Positions 27,586 through 36,212 of a stretch of 64,000 nt of DNA are shown here, piece after piece; positions within the stretch are counted from its first letter, which is position 1; every line of letters starts with the position of its first letter. Under the pieces are notes generated by a model. That model was not told the DNA's origin, ran no database searches, and was given only the letters and a program-made list of their open reading frames with translations. The DNA lies in contig JBKBHA010000004.1 of assembly GCA_046297935.1 (NCBI GenBank), positions 372,001-436,000 on the forward strand, read 5' to 3'. The position numbers were made by a program, and so were the translations under genes. The stretch comes from CAYMZZ01 sp046297935 (lineage in GTDB: Bacteria; Bacteroidota; Bacteroidia; Chitinophagales; Chitinophagaceae).

Positions 27586-30450
27586 TTAGAGAAATTTACC
27601 AGTATGGCTCGCTTTTTCCTTTTTGATGTCAGCGGGAATCCCGGCAAAAACCACCTGGCCACCTCCATCGCCAGCCTCGGGCCCCAGATCAATCAGCCAG
27701 TCGGCAGAACGGATCACATCTGTATTATGTTCGATTACTATAATGGAATGCCCCTGCTCAATCAACGCCTGAAAAGAATCAAGCAGCTTTCTGATATCGT
27801 GGAAATGAAGACCAGTCGTGGGTTCATCGAATATGAACAGTATCTTCTGGCTGGCACGGCCCCGACCAAGAAACGAAGCCAGCTTTACCCGCTGCGCCTC
27901 ACCGCCTGAAAGCGTGTCGCTCGACTGACCGAGCTTAATATAGCCCAAACCCACATCGCTCAACGGTTGCAGCGCCTTCGCAAGACTTCGCTCATCAATA
28001 AAAAACTGAATGGCTTCATCTACGGACATTTCCAATACATCATATATACTTTTGTCCTGGTATTTCACCTCCAGCACCTCATCCTTAAATCTTTTGCCTC
28101 CGCAGGACTCGCATACCAGATGAACGTCCGCCAGGAACTGCATTTCTACCACCTGTTCTCCTTCGCCTTTGCAGGTATCACATCGCCCTCCATCGACATT
28201 AAACGAGAAATGCCTTGGCTGAAAGCCTCGCATCTTACTCAAAGGTTGGCTGGCAAACAGATCACGTATTTCGTCGTACGCTTTAATGTATGTAACCGGG
28301 TTGCTGCGCGACGACTTTCCAATAGGATTTTGGTCTACCATTTCAATCTGCCCTATACTATCAATATCACCCACAAGATCTTTGTGCGCACCCACCTTGT
28401 CTCCAAACTCGCCTTTCATTCTTCGTAGTCCCGGATAAAGGATCTGTTTTACCAGGGTTGTTTTACCGCTACCACTCACACCACTAACCACACACAACAC
28501 ATTTAAGGGAAATGTGACATCGATGTTTTTGAGATTATGCTGCCTGGCTCCCAATACCTGAATACGCTGATTCCATTTGCGCGGTTTTGCCGGCGGCTCA
28601 ATTCTTAGCTTGCCGCTCAGGTATTGGCCGGTCAGGCTGCGAGGGTTATTCACAATTGCTTCATAGTCGCCTTCTGCAATTACTTCGCCTCCCAGGTGCG
28701 ATGCCAACGGACCCATATCAATGATATGATCAGCTTCCCGCATCATCATCTCATCGTGCTCAACCACCACTACCGTATTCCCGAGATCGCGCAGGTCTTT
28801 CAACACCCTGATCAGGTTGGCGGTATCGCGGCTATGCAAACCAATTGATGGCTCATCCAATATATACAAGGAATCGGTCAGGTTGCTGCCCAGGCTTCGG
28901 GTCAACTGAATCCTTTGGCTTTCACCACCACTCAGTGAATTGGCCAGCCGGTTGATAGTTAAATATCCCAAGCCCACATTCAAGAGCGTATTCAGCCTGT
29001 TCTCAATTTCAAGCAATACCCGCTTGCCAATTTCCTTTTCGTGTGCTGTCAGCTTTTTGTCCAGCGTATCGAACCACGACTTTAATTCCTTCACCGGCAT
29101 TTCACTCAATTCGCCGATATGCATCCCATTCACTTTTACGTAAAGTGCCTCTTTGCGAAGCCGGTATCCCTGACAGTCGGGACAGGTGGTTCGACCCCTG
29201 TAGCGACTCAACAGCACCCGGTATTGTACCTTATATAGATTTTGTTCTACTTCTTTAAAAAAAGCATTGATGCCCAGTGCATGTTCATGCCCCTCCCATA
29301 ATTGTTGATACTGTCGCTTCGTTAATTCAGCAATAGGCTTGTGAATGGGAAAGTCTGCTTTGCGCGCGCCCTTTACAAATTGTTCCCGCCACCAACCGAG
29401 TTTTTCACCCTTCCAGGGTGCCACCGCGCCATCGTACACACTTTGGTTTATGTCAGGAATCACCAGATCCTTATCAAGCCCCAGCACCTGGCTAAATCCT
29501 TCGCAGGTAGGGCAGGCACCAAACGGATTATTAAAAGAGAACAGATTGGGTACTGGTTCTTCAAAGTTCATACCGTCCAGCTCAAATCGATTGTTGAAAT
29601 GCATCAACTCGACTAAGTCGCCAGCCTGCAGTTCCAGATATACATCACCCTCACCTTCATAAAATGCCGTGCCAATGGAATCACCCAGGCGGTGCAGATC
29701 GTCTTCCTCCAGTTCTTTGGCAAGTAAACGGTCGATCAATATATATAAGGAGTCTGCAGTTTTTCCGAGCTGCTCTTTGAGCTCCTTGTCAGACAAGGCT
29801 AGCAAATCTTCAATAGTGAAAGAAGTTCCGGCCTTCGGTTTTTTGCTGCTCCCCGCTGTCAGGTACACTCTTGAGAATCCCTTTTGCATCAATATCCCCA
29901 GTTCTTCACGTAAGTCGCGGTTTCGGTGTTGTTTAAGCCTGGCCAGAATGAAGACACGGGTTCCAATCGGCTGTTTTCGGATGGCGGAAATGACATCTGC
30001 CACATCGTCTTTTCGAACCTCACGTCCCGACACGGGCGAAATGGTGCGCCCAACCCTGGCATATAGCAACCTTAGGTAGTCGTAAATTTCCGTCATACTG
30101 CCCACCGTACTGCGAGGTGTCCGGGTAATAACCTTTTGCTCAATGGCAATGGCCGGGCAAAGGCCCTTAATATGGTCGACATCCGGCTTATTCATCCGGT
30201 TCAGGAACTGGCGCGCATAGGCGCTCAGACTCTCGGCATACCTTCGCTGTCCTTCCGCATACAGGGTATCAATGGTCAGCGAGGACTTTCCTGATCCGGA
30301 AACCCCCGTCACCACTACCAACTTATTACGCGGAATCGTAACGGATATATCCTTCAGATTGTGCACACGTGCACCCCTGATCTGTATATTTTCTGCGGAA
30401 TTTACGGTCCGGCCCCCAGCGGGATTTTTCCCTTTTATTGAACTGTTCAT
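27586..30450 (-). CDS. uvrA: Excinuclease ABC subunit A
   Basis: This 954-residue UvrA recognises DNA damage in nucleotide excision repair. It contains two ABC ATPase modules: Walker A GVSGSGKSSLTIDTLYAEG and GVSGSGKTTLVKQ, signatures NSLSGGESQRIQL and TLSGGEAQRVKL, and Walker B ILDEPSIGLH and IFDEPTTGLH. Zinc-binding Cys pairs are seen in CPTCEG, CPDCQG, CDTCKGEG and CESCGG. The first CxxC pair of E. coli zinc finger 1 is absent (MHFNNRFELDG instead), which I believe is usual in Bacteroidota. No uvrB or uvrC is adjacent. Confidence 0.97.
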   Translation of the reverse strand: MNSSIKGKNPAGGRTVNSAENIQIRGARVHNLKDISVTIPRNKLVVVTGVSGSGKSSLTIDTLYAEGQRRYAESLSAYARQFLNRMNKPDVDHIKGLCPAIAIEQKVITRTPRSTVGSMTEIYDYLRLLYARVGRTISPVSGREVRKDDVADVISAIRKQPIGTRVFILARLKQHRNRDLREELGILMQKGFSRVYLTAGSSKKPKAGTSFTIEDLLALSDKELKEQLGKTADSLYILIDRLLAKELEEDDLHRLGDSIGTAFYEGEGDVYLELQAGDLVELMHFNNRFELDGMNFEEPVPNLFSFNNPFGACPTCEGFSQVLGLDKDLVIPDINQSVYDGAVAPWKGEKLGWWREQFVKGARKADFPIHKPIAELTKRQYQQLWEGHEHALGINAFFKEVEQNLYKVQYRVLLSRYRGRTTCPDCQGYRLRKEALYVKVNGMHIGELSEMPVKELKSWFDTLDKKLTAHEKEIGKRVLLEIENRLNTLLNVGLGYLTINRLANSLSGGESQRIQLTRSLGSNLTDSLYILDEPSIGLHSRDTANLIRVLKDLRDLGNTVVVVEHDEMMMREADHIIDMGPLASHLGGEVIAEGDYEAIVNNPRSLTGQYLSGKLRIEPPAKPRKWNQRIQVLGARQHNLKNIDVTFPLNVLCVVSGVSGSGKTTLVKQILYPGLRRMKGEFGDKVGAHKDLVGDIDSIGQIEMVDQNPIGKSSRSNPVTYIKAYDEIRDLFASQPLSKMRGFQPRHFSFNVDGGRCDTCKGEGEQVVEMQFLADVHLVCESCGGKRFKDEVLEVKYQDKSIYDVLEMSVDEAIQFFIDERSLAKALQPLSDVGLGYIKLGQSSDTLSGGEAQRVKLASFLGRGRASQKILFIFDEPTTGLHFHDIRKLLDSFQALIEQGHSIIVIEHNTDVIRSADWLIDLGPEAGDGGGQVVFAGIPADIKKEKASHTGKFL

Positions 30451-30461
30451 TTTTGAAAAAA

Positions 30462-30469
30462 CAAATGTA
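30462..30469 (-). promoter_or_regulatory. -7 box of uvrA promoter
   Basis: The minus strand reads TACATTTG, a full TAnnTTTG match, 11 bases before the uvrA ATG at 30450. No SOS box was recognised nearby. Confidence 0.5.
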
Positions 30470-30717
30470 ACCCCTTATTACTCTATTGTTTCAGCGATTT
30501 TCATTAACAATTTTTTGACAAGAAATTTAACCCGCCAGCTTCCATAATGTTGGGTCGTATCGTCAAAAGGTTTATTTTTATTGTACAATATCCAATTAAA
30601 TATGATCAACCAAAAAACCACCCCGCCTATCGCATAATACTCTACACTTTTTCTTTTTTCCGAGTCTTTTTTTATTGTAACCAATATCCATTCAACCACC
30701 TAAACTGTAGGAGTATT

Positions 30718-31299
30718 ATGAAAGCTTTTGTCCAAAAAACAGACCATGAACTCATCCACCTCTTCATGGATGGCAATCTCGAGGCCCTGGAAGCACTCGT
30801 GTTACGCCACAAAGACAAATTGTACACATCCATTCTTTTCCTGGTAAAGGACAAGTATCTGGCTGAGGACATTTTTCAGGATGTCTTTATCCGGATTATC
30901 GACACAATGCGGAGCGGTCGCTACACTGAAGAAGGAAAATTCCTTCCCTGGGCTATGCGTATTGCCCACAACCTCTGTGTTGACCATTTCCGGAAAGTAA
31001 AACGCACACCTACTATCCGCAACAGCGAAGACAAAGACATTTTCGAAGTGCTGAATTTTTCTGAAGACAGCGCTGAAACCACGTTGATGAAACGTCAAAG
31101 CCACAGTCGTGTTCGCGAAATGCTGGAGCGTCTTCCCGAAGATCAGCGTGAAGTTATTATTCTTCGTCATTATGCCGACATGAGCTTCAAAGAAATTGCG
31201 GCTGCTACCAACTGCAGCATCAACACAGCGCTCGGTCGCATGCGTTATGGATTAATTAACTTAAGAAAATTGATGGTGCAGAAACAAATTGCACTCTAA
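30718..31299 (+). CDS. RNA polymerase sigma-70 family (ECF) sigma factor
   Basis: This 193-residue ECF sigma factor has region 2 (LVLRHKDKLYTSILFLVKDKYLAEDIFQDVFIRII... and FLPWAMRIAHNLCVDHFR) and region 4 (RLPEDQREVIILRHYADMSFKEIA...SINTALGRMRYGLINLRK). The frame is open from 30547, but the ATG at 30718 is chosen because it starts the conserved protein and follows a TAGGAG Shine-Dalgarno (30708-30713), rare in this window. No anti-sigma gene is adjacent, so control is probably by expression or by a distant partner. A hairpin terminator follows. Targets unknown; the two T9SS genes are its near neighbours but no link is shown. Confidence 0.93.
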   Translation: MKAFVQKTDHELIHLFMDGNLEALEALVLRHKDKLYTSILFLVKDKYLAEDIFQDVFIRIIDTMRSGRYTEEGKFLPWAMRIAHNLCVDHFRKVKRTPTIRNSEDKDIFEVLNFSEDSAETTLMKRQSHSRVREMLERLPEDQREVIILRHYADMSFKEIAAATNCSINTALGRMRYGLINLRKLMVQKQIAL

Positions 31300-31480
31300 T
31301 CCGTTAGTTAGTTATCTTCGCAGGGGAATACAAAATCATTGTCATTCTGTATTTCCATTCGCAAACCGAAAGTTCTTACTTCGAAAAAGAATTTTCAATG
31401 CTTGCCCGGCGAAAGGCTAGTACAGAATGACACCAAATTGCAGCCCGTCTTCTATATGGAGGCGGGCTGTTTTTTTGGGG
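31300..31480. other. 3' flank of the sigma factor gene
   Basis: No gene is seen. The only recognisable element is the sigma factor terminator at 31441-31476; the following bases belong to the composite repeat. Confidence 0.6.
31441..31476 (+). terminator. Terminator of the sigma factor gene
   Basis: CAGCCCGTCTTC pairs with GGAGGCGGGCTG (two G-U pairs) around a 5-base loop and is followed by seven T. It lies about 140 bp after the stop codon. Confidence 0.75.
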
Positions 31481-31802
31481 AGGGGTGAGAGGTGAACGGT
31501 GAGAGGTGAGAGGTGAAAGGTGAGACGTGAAACGTGAAACGGAAAACTCAAATAGTCATCTGCGTAAATCTGTGTAAAAATCTGTGCAAATCTGCGGGAA
31601 CAGAAAATTCTGATCCGTAGGTGTATTGCTGACTAAAGCAACAGTTCTGTTCCCGCAGATTTGCACAGATTTTTACACAGATTTACGCAGATTATCCACT
31701 CACCACTCACCTTTCACCTCTCACCTCTCACCTTTCACCTTTCACCTCTCACCTCTCACCTTTCACCTCTCACCTCTCACCTTTCACCTCTCACCTCTCC
31801 CC
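31481..31802. repeat. Composite inverted repeat with heptamer arms
   Basis: A perfect 48-bp inverted repeat (arms 31558-31605 and 31645-31692, 39-bp centre) is built of AATCTGYGNA-like pieces. It is flanked on the left (31481-31542) by GGTGAGA/GGTGAAA heptamers and on the right (31696-31802) by the complementary TCTCACC/TTTCACC heptamers. The whole element is therefore symmetric over about 320 bp. The right arm runs into the dsbD-type gene and supplies its stop codon. Confidence 0.9.
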
Positions 31803-33718
31803 ACTTCCAATCCGCACTTCAACCACTCCGCAAACTCCTTCGGATCAAGTGTGTAAAACTTCGTTTTGGTAAGCGCTTTTTCGTCGGGGCTTACAATGGC
31901 GTATTGGGGCTGAGCTGTAGCATTAAAATTCTCCAATTGAAAAGCAGTCCATTTATCACCTACAGTCTGAATTGATTTTTCCGTTCCGTTCTTCATGGTG
32001 TAAACCTGTTTTTCAGATGCTGGCAGAGGTCTGCGTTCGTCTACATACAACGATACCAGCACGAACTCCTCCTTCATCAACCGTTCTACTTCAGGATCAG
32101 TCCACACATTTTCCTCCATGCGCCGACAATTCACGCAGGCCCATCCGGTAAAATCGATCAGGATAGGTTTGTTCAAACGTTTAGCTTCCGCCAAAGCCAG
32201 TTCGTAGTCGAGCAGGGGCTTGTCGCAGTTTACCGGATGCGAATAAATACTGTAGCAGGTAGGAGGGGGGAACCCGCTAATCAAACTCAACTTTGCCCAT
32301 TTTGTATTGGTCAATCCGGGAATAAGATATAGAGTAAAGCCTCCAAAAAGCAGGATAAAAAGCCAGCGAACAGGACCAAATTTTTTTGGACGGGTGCTAT
32401 GTCCTACGCGAATCACTCCCAACAGATATAGCGTTGCCAACAATCCAATGATGATCCATGCCGCTATAAACACTTCACGTTTCAAGATGCCCCATTGCTG
32501 CACGTTATCGGCATTTGCCAAAAACTTTACAGCAAGAGCCAACTCCACAAAACCCAGTACCACTTTCACGTCAGTCATCCAGCCACCGCTTTTGGGCATC
32601 CTTGCCAGCACTTTAGGAAATAACGCAAACAGTGCAAATGGCAATCCTAACGCTAATCCAAAACCGCCTGCTCCAATGGTGAGAGGCCAGGCGCCACCGT
32701 CAAGCACACCAACCAGAAGAGTGCCGAGGATGGGACCCGTACAGGAAAAAGATACAATGGCAAGCGTAAGTGCCATGAAGAAAATGCCGGCCACATTTCC
32801 CAAACCCGATCTCGAATCAGCCCGGTTGGCGATAGCGGAGGGCAGGGTTATTTCAAATAATCCAAAAAACGAAAGCGCGAAGACAACGAAAATGGCAAAA
32901 AATATCAGGTTTAACCAGACATTGGTGGAAATATTATTGAAAATAGCCGGGTTGGTGCCGCCTACTACATGGAAGGGGATGGTGAGCAAAACAAAGATCA
33001 GGAAAATAAAGAACCCATATAATATCGCACTGCCAACTCCTTTACCGGACTGTCCGTTTTTGCCGGTAAAAAACGAAACAGTTAATGGGATCATGGGGAA
33101 TACGCAGGGTGTCAACAACGCAATTAATCCTCCCAGAAATCCTAATAAAAAAATAGTGAGATAGCTGTTGTCTTTGTCGATAACGTCGCCACAGTCCACT
33201 GTCGGGTTGTCTATATCAATTGACGCAATACGAATTCTTGATTCGGCCGCGGCTCCCCCTTCAAGAGTGAGCGTAAATTGAAAAACCGCATTGTAAAATT
33301 CCAGACCCTTACCAAAATTGTAAAGCAACTTGCCACGTATCTTGCCGGGAACAATATCAGCAAATTTGATATTCGTCTTGAAACGGGCTTTTTGCTCGTA
33401 CACTCTAACGGTACTGCCGAACAAATCGCTCGAAATTTCCGAAGGACTCCCGTCATTTTCCAGCATAGTCGGCGCCAGGCTGCTGTCTTCCCACTGTATT
33501 TCGGCCAAAACCAAGTCCGCCGTCGGTTGCACAGGCGCGTACACCTGCCAGCCCTTACTGTCGGTGAGCTCAAATACGATAGTATATTCCTTTTCACCAA
33601 CTTTGTTACTGCTGGCAGTCCAGCCTTCCAGTTTTTTTTCCGACTCCTGGGAATATGAAAAAAAAGGACTCCAAAAAAAGATCAAAAAAAGTGGAATCAG
33701 GTGGCGGAAGTGATACAT
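31784..33718 (-). CDS. DsbD-type thiol:disulfide interchange protein
   Basis: This 644-residue inner-membrane protein passes electrons from cytoplasmic thioredoxin to periplasmic thiols. After a signal peptide (MYHFRHLIPLFLIFFWSPFF) there is an N-terminal DsbD-alpha-like domain, then a multi-helix core starting at DNSYLTIFLLGFLGG with Cys in LLTPCVFPMIP and SFSCTGPILG, and a C-terminal thioredoxin domain with the active site WACVNCRRME. The frame extends upstream to a TTG at 33781, but the ATG at 33718 directly precedes the signal peptide. The last residues (GRGER) and the TGA stop are read from the heptamer repeat, so the natural C-terminus has been altered. Confidence 0.92.
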   Translation of the reverse strand: MYHFRHLIPLFLIFFWSPFFSYSQESEKKLEGWTASSNKVGEKEYTIVFELTDSKGWQVYAPVQPTADLVLAEIQWEDSSLAPTMLENDGSPSEISSDLFGSTVRVYEQKARFKTNIKFADIVPGKIRGKLLYNFGKGLEFYNAVFQFTLTLEGGAAAESRIRIASIDIDNPTVDCGDVIDKDNSYLTIFLLGFLGGLIALLTPCVFPMIPLTVSFFTGKNGQSGKGVGSAILYGFFIFLIFVLLTIPFHVVGGTNPAIFNNISTNVWLNLIFFAIFVVFALSFFGLFEITLPSAIANRADSRSGLGNVAGIFFMALTLAIVSFSCTGPILGTLLVGVLDGGAWPLTIGAGGFGLALGLPFALFALFPKVLARMPKSGGWMTDVKVVLGFVELALAVKFLANADNVQQWGILKREVFIAAWIIIGLLATLYLLGVIRVGHSTRPKKFGPVRWLFILLFGGFTLYLIPGLTNTKWAKLSLISGFPPPTCYSIYSHPVNCDKPLLDYELALAEAKRLNKPILIDFTGWACVNCRRMEENVWTDPEVERLMKEEFVLVSLYVDERRPLPASEKQVYTMKNGTEKSIQTVGDKWTAFQLENFNATAQPQYAIVSPDEKALTKTKFYTLDPKEFAEWLKCGLEVGRGER

Positions 33719-33737
33719 AGCGTGATGAAGAGATTTG

Positions 33738-33777
33738 GAAAAAATAATAAAGCCTGCTAAATGGACAGTAGCAGGCT
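33738..33777 (-). terminator. Hairpin between the DsbD-alpha gene and dsbD
   Basis: AGCCTGCTA pairs with TAGCAGGCT around a 9-base loop; on the minus strand it is followed by TTATTATTTTTT. It ends the DsbD-alpha gene 29 bp after its stop, so dsbD may have its own promoter or depend on read-through. Confidence 0.75.
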
Positions 33778-33806
33778 TCAACGATCCTAATATATTTGAT
33801 CCTGCT

Positions 33807-34259
33807 TTAAGGCAGCGAGATGCTAAAAGTTACCGTTTTCGGCGGCAGGCAACGTTTGTCGTCACAGGTTTGATAGGTAACGCTGCCACTCACATTGGTT
33901 TTCGCCTGGCCGCGCAGTTTTACTACCTGTACAAAATCTACTTTACCCGCATATTGATTAGCCGAAAGATCCAGCTTTTCATCATGAAATTTTTCCATTT
34001 TTCCAACCTCTTTGATGCTGCCCTCGGTAGCCACCAGCGGATTCTTGTTCAACTTAAAACCGGTTGGTATGGCAATCGCATCTTCGGGTTGTTGCTGCGA
34101 ATATAAATGCCAGCCATTTTGAATATTGGCGGTCATATGGAGTTCATAAGTCTTGTCATCCAGCTTTTTTGCGGTAAAAGTCCAGCTTACGGGGTTCACC
34201 TGTGCCGATGCCGAAAATCCAAACAGCAGGAGGGCCAAAATCGTCAATATATTCTTCAT
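33807..34259 (-). CDS. Stand-alone periplasmic DsbD-alpha-like protein
   Basis: This 150-residue protein has a signal peptide (MKNILTILALLLFGFSASA) and one DsbD N-terminal (alpha) type domain. It keeps the two active Cys in QTCDDKRCLPP, the equivalent of the DsbD-alpha CxxxxxCxPP motif. The upstream extension begins with TTG and is not used. It would accept electrons from the membrane part of DsbD encoded immediately downstream and pass them to a periplasmic target, in addition to the alpha domain fused in DsbD itself. The pairing supports a periplasmic reducing pathway. Confidence 0.82.
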   Translation of the reverse strand: MKNILTILALLLFGFSASAQVNPVSWTFTAKKLDDKTYELHMTANIQNGWHLYSQQQPEDAIAIPTGFKLNKNPLVATEGSIKEVGKMEKFHDEKLDLSANQYAGKVDFVQVVKLRGQAKTNVSGSVTYQTCDDKRCLPPKTVTFSISLP

Positions 34260-34428
34260 GTTTTCAGCTTTAGATATCAGACGCAAAGGAATAAAAAAAG
34301 CAGCGAAGGCGTCTGTTAAAATTTACAACAAAGATATAAACCGCAAAGCGGAGCTCCGTTAAATTAATGACGAAAGGAATGCATGGCGCGACGTAAGAGG
34401 CCGCTATGCGAACGGTTGCCTTGCTAAA

Positions 34429-35106
34429 TTATTGATTTGCAAACTCTTTGGCTAACAGAAGGGCTTCGAAAATTGCTCGACCATCGGTATTTCCCAAAAC
34501 GCTGCTGCAGGCCCTTTCGGGGTGCGGCATCATGCCGAAAACCGTACGGCTTTCGTTGCAAATACCTGCTATATTTCTGTAAGAACCGTTGGGATTGAAA
34601 TCAGAATGAACCTGTCCGTTTTCATCGCAGTAGCGGAACAGGATTTGACCGTTTGCTTCCAATTTGTCAAGAGTGGCCTCGTCGGCAAAATAACGACCCT
34701 CGCCATGTGCAATCGGTATGCAGAACACCTCATCCTGGTTGTTCTTGATATACACATTTTTACACACAAACTGCTGATTCGCATTGCGCAACAATGCACC
34801 AGGCAGCAAATGCGATTCGCAAAGGATCTGGAACCCATTACATACTCCCAGCACTTTCCCACCGGCACGCGCAAATTCAATTACACTTTGCATCATAGGG
34901 CTGAATCGGGCAATAGCACCGCAACGCAAATAATCACCATATGAAAAGCCTCCCGGCAGTACAATACAGTCTTCCGTGTTGAACTGGCTGAGGTCACGGT
35001 CCTTATGCCACAGCATCTGCACTTCCTGACCCAGATCGTCGCGAAGCGCGTCCTGCATATCACGATCACAGTTAGAACCCGGGAAAACGACCACACCAAA
35101 TTTCAT
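34429..35106 (-). CDS. purQ: Phosphoribosylformylglycinamidine synthase subunit PurQ
   Basis: This 225-residue class I glutamine amidotransferase supplies ammonia for FGAM synthesis in purine biosynthesis. It starts MKFGVVVFPGSNCDRDM and has the nucleophile Cys in KVLGVCNGFQIL and the His-x-Glu near the end in GMMPHPERACS. The frame is open to an ATG at 35136, but a TAnnTTTG promoter box (35123-35130) lies inside that extension, so 35106 is the likely start. PurL and PurS are not next to it, so the subunits are encoded at separate loci. Confidence 0.96.
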   Translation of the reverse strand: MKFGVVVFPGSNCDRDMQDALRDDLGQEVQMLWHKDRDLSQFNTEDCIVLPGGFSYGDYLRCGAIARFSPMMQSVIEFARAGGKVLGVCNGFQILCESHLLPGALLRNANQQFVCKNVYIKNNQDEVFCIPIAHGEGRYFADEATLDKLEANGQILFRYCDENGQVHSDFNPNGSYRNIAGICNESRTVFGMMPHPERACSSVLGNTDGRAIFEALLLAKEFANQ

Positions 35107-35122
35107 GGAGAAATATTTGTGG

Positions 35123-35130
35123 CAAAGATA
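35123..35130 (-). promoter_or_regulatory. -7 box of purQ promoter
   Basis: The minus strand reads TATCTTTG, an exact TAnnTTTG match, 16 bases before the ATG at 35106. It decides the start choice for purQ. Confidence 0.6.
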
Positions 35131-35196
35131 TACCATCTGCCCATTCCGTTATGGCCAAATTCCCCTCGATAATCCACATTTTACAGAGAGAACGCA

Positions 35197-36186
35197 TTAC
35201 CACCCCGGTCCACCGTATTGGTAGGCAAGGATAAATGCAGTGGTTACCCAAAAGAGCAGGGTAGGATAAATTCGCCAGGAAGAATAAAAATAAGTACAGC
35301 CATGAAAAGCAGCCATCGGAATCATGGCCATGATCCAGTTTTCAAAGGTATCGTTGGTGTTTACAAATGGCAGCAAAAGAGCCGCCAGTAAACATAAAAG
35401 CAGCAAACTCCAGCCTTTTCGAACCTGGATCAGCATCCGACGCAGGTTTTCCTGCACATAGTATCCACCGGTAAGAAATGGTACCATAATCAGGAAAACG
35501 CTGGCTGCAAGCCAGGCGGATTGTTTCAGCTTCGGTACCCCTAAAGTGATATTAGGTATAAACTCCTGCCATTCCCACACCCCATCAAGTACAGTATAAA
35601 TAGCATAAAAATAAAATGGCGTTGTGATACCAAGCAGGCAAATCAACCATTCGTTTAATCGGAACGGGCGCATTACCGCCAGTGCAAGCAACACCCATAC
35701 GATAAATGTAAGGGAAGAGATCAGCAGAAATCCGGCAATACCCAATGCCACTCCGATATTGTATATACGTCCTTTAGCATGCGGTTGATTGTAGATGGCG
35801 AACAGATTCGACAAAATAAAAAGCAATATGCTGTTGATGACCAGCGGCGCCGAAAAAATATTCCATTCCGGCATTAAAGAAGTCACCAGCAGGTACGACA
35901 AACCCGGAAGAAAACTGGGCTTGGTCATCATACGCTGATTGTTGATAAAGCGCGTGAGAATAAATGCCTGACTAATCAACAACCCGAAGCTCAGCAATGG
36001 AAAAAACAGCGTAAAAGAACCTGCCATTGACAGCAGGGCCTTGAGTATACTCTGAAAAAGAATCCCATCTTCCTCCCTTACCTGTGGCAATCGTGGGTGC
36101 AGGAACATGGGAAGTTTGATCCCAATTCCCATCAGCAGCAGTAAAAGCAGGTTGGCCGGGTTTTTTTGTTTAAAAATCCCTATCAC
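35197..36186 (-). CDS. DUF6427-type polytopic membrane protein
   Basis: This 329-residue protein has about nine or ten hydrophobic helices with short loops (for example LLLLLLMGIGIKLPMFL, GSFTLFFPLLSFGLLISQAF, ILSNLFAIYN, GVALGIAGFLLISSLTFIVWVLLALAVM). The MIGIFKQKNPANLLLLLL start and the MRPFRLNEWL motif fit DUF6427, a Bacteroidota membrane family without a known function. It lies 26 bp downstream of the secreted protein gene on the same strand and may be co-transcribed with it. Confidence 0.72.
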   Translation of the reverse strand: MIGIFKQKNPANLLLLLLMGIGIKLPMFLHPRLPQVREEDGILFQSILKALLSMAGSFTLFFPLLSFGLLISQAFILTRFINNQRMMTKPSFLPGLSYLLVTSLMPEWNIFSAPLVINSILLFILSNLFAIYNQPHAKGRIYNIGVALGIAGFLLISSLTFIVWVLLALAVMRPFRLNEWLICLLGITTPFYFYAIYTVLDGVWEWQEFIPNITLGVPKLKQSAWLAASVFLIMVPFLTGGYYVQENLRRMLIQVRKGWSLLLLCLLAALLLPFVNTNDTFENWIMAMIPMAAFHGCTYFYSSWRIYPTLLFWVTTAFILAYQYGGPGW

Positions 36187-36212
36187 GGATAGTGGATATG
36201 TATGTTAGCTAA

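Noticed and set aside
32307..33164. 285-residue frame antisense to the dsbD-type gene
   Set aside because: It lies wholly opposite a well-supported membrane protein gene and has no recognisable domain.
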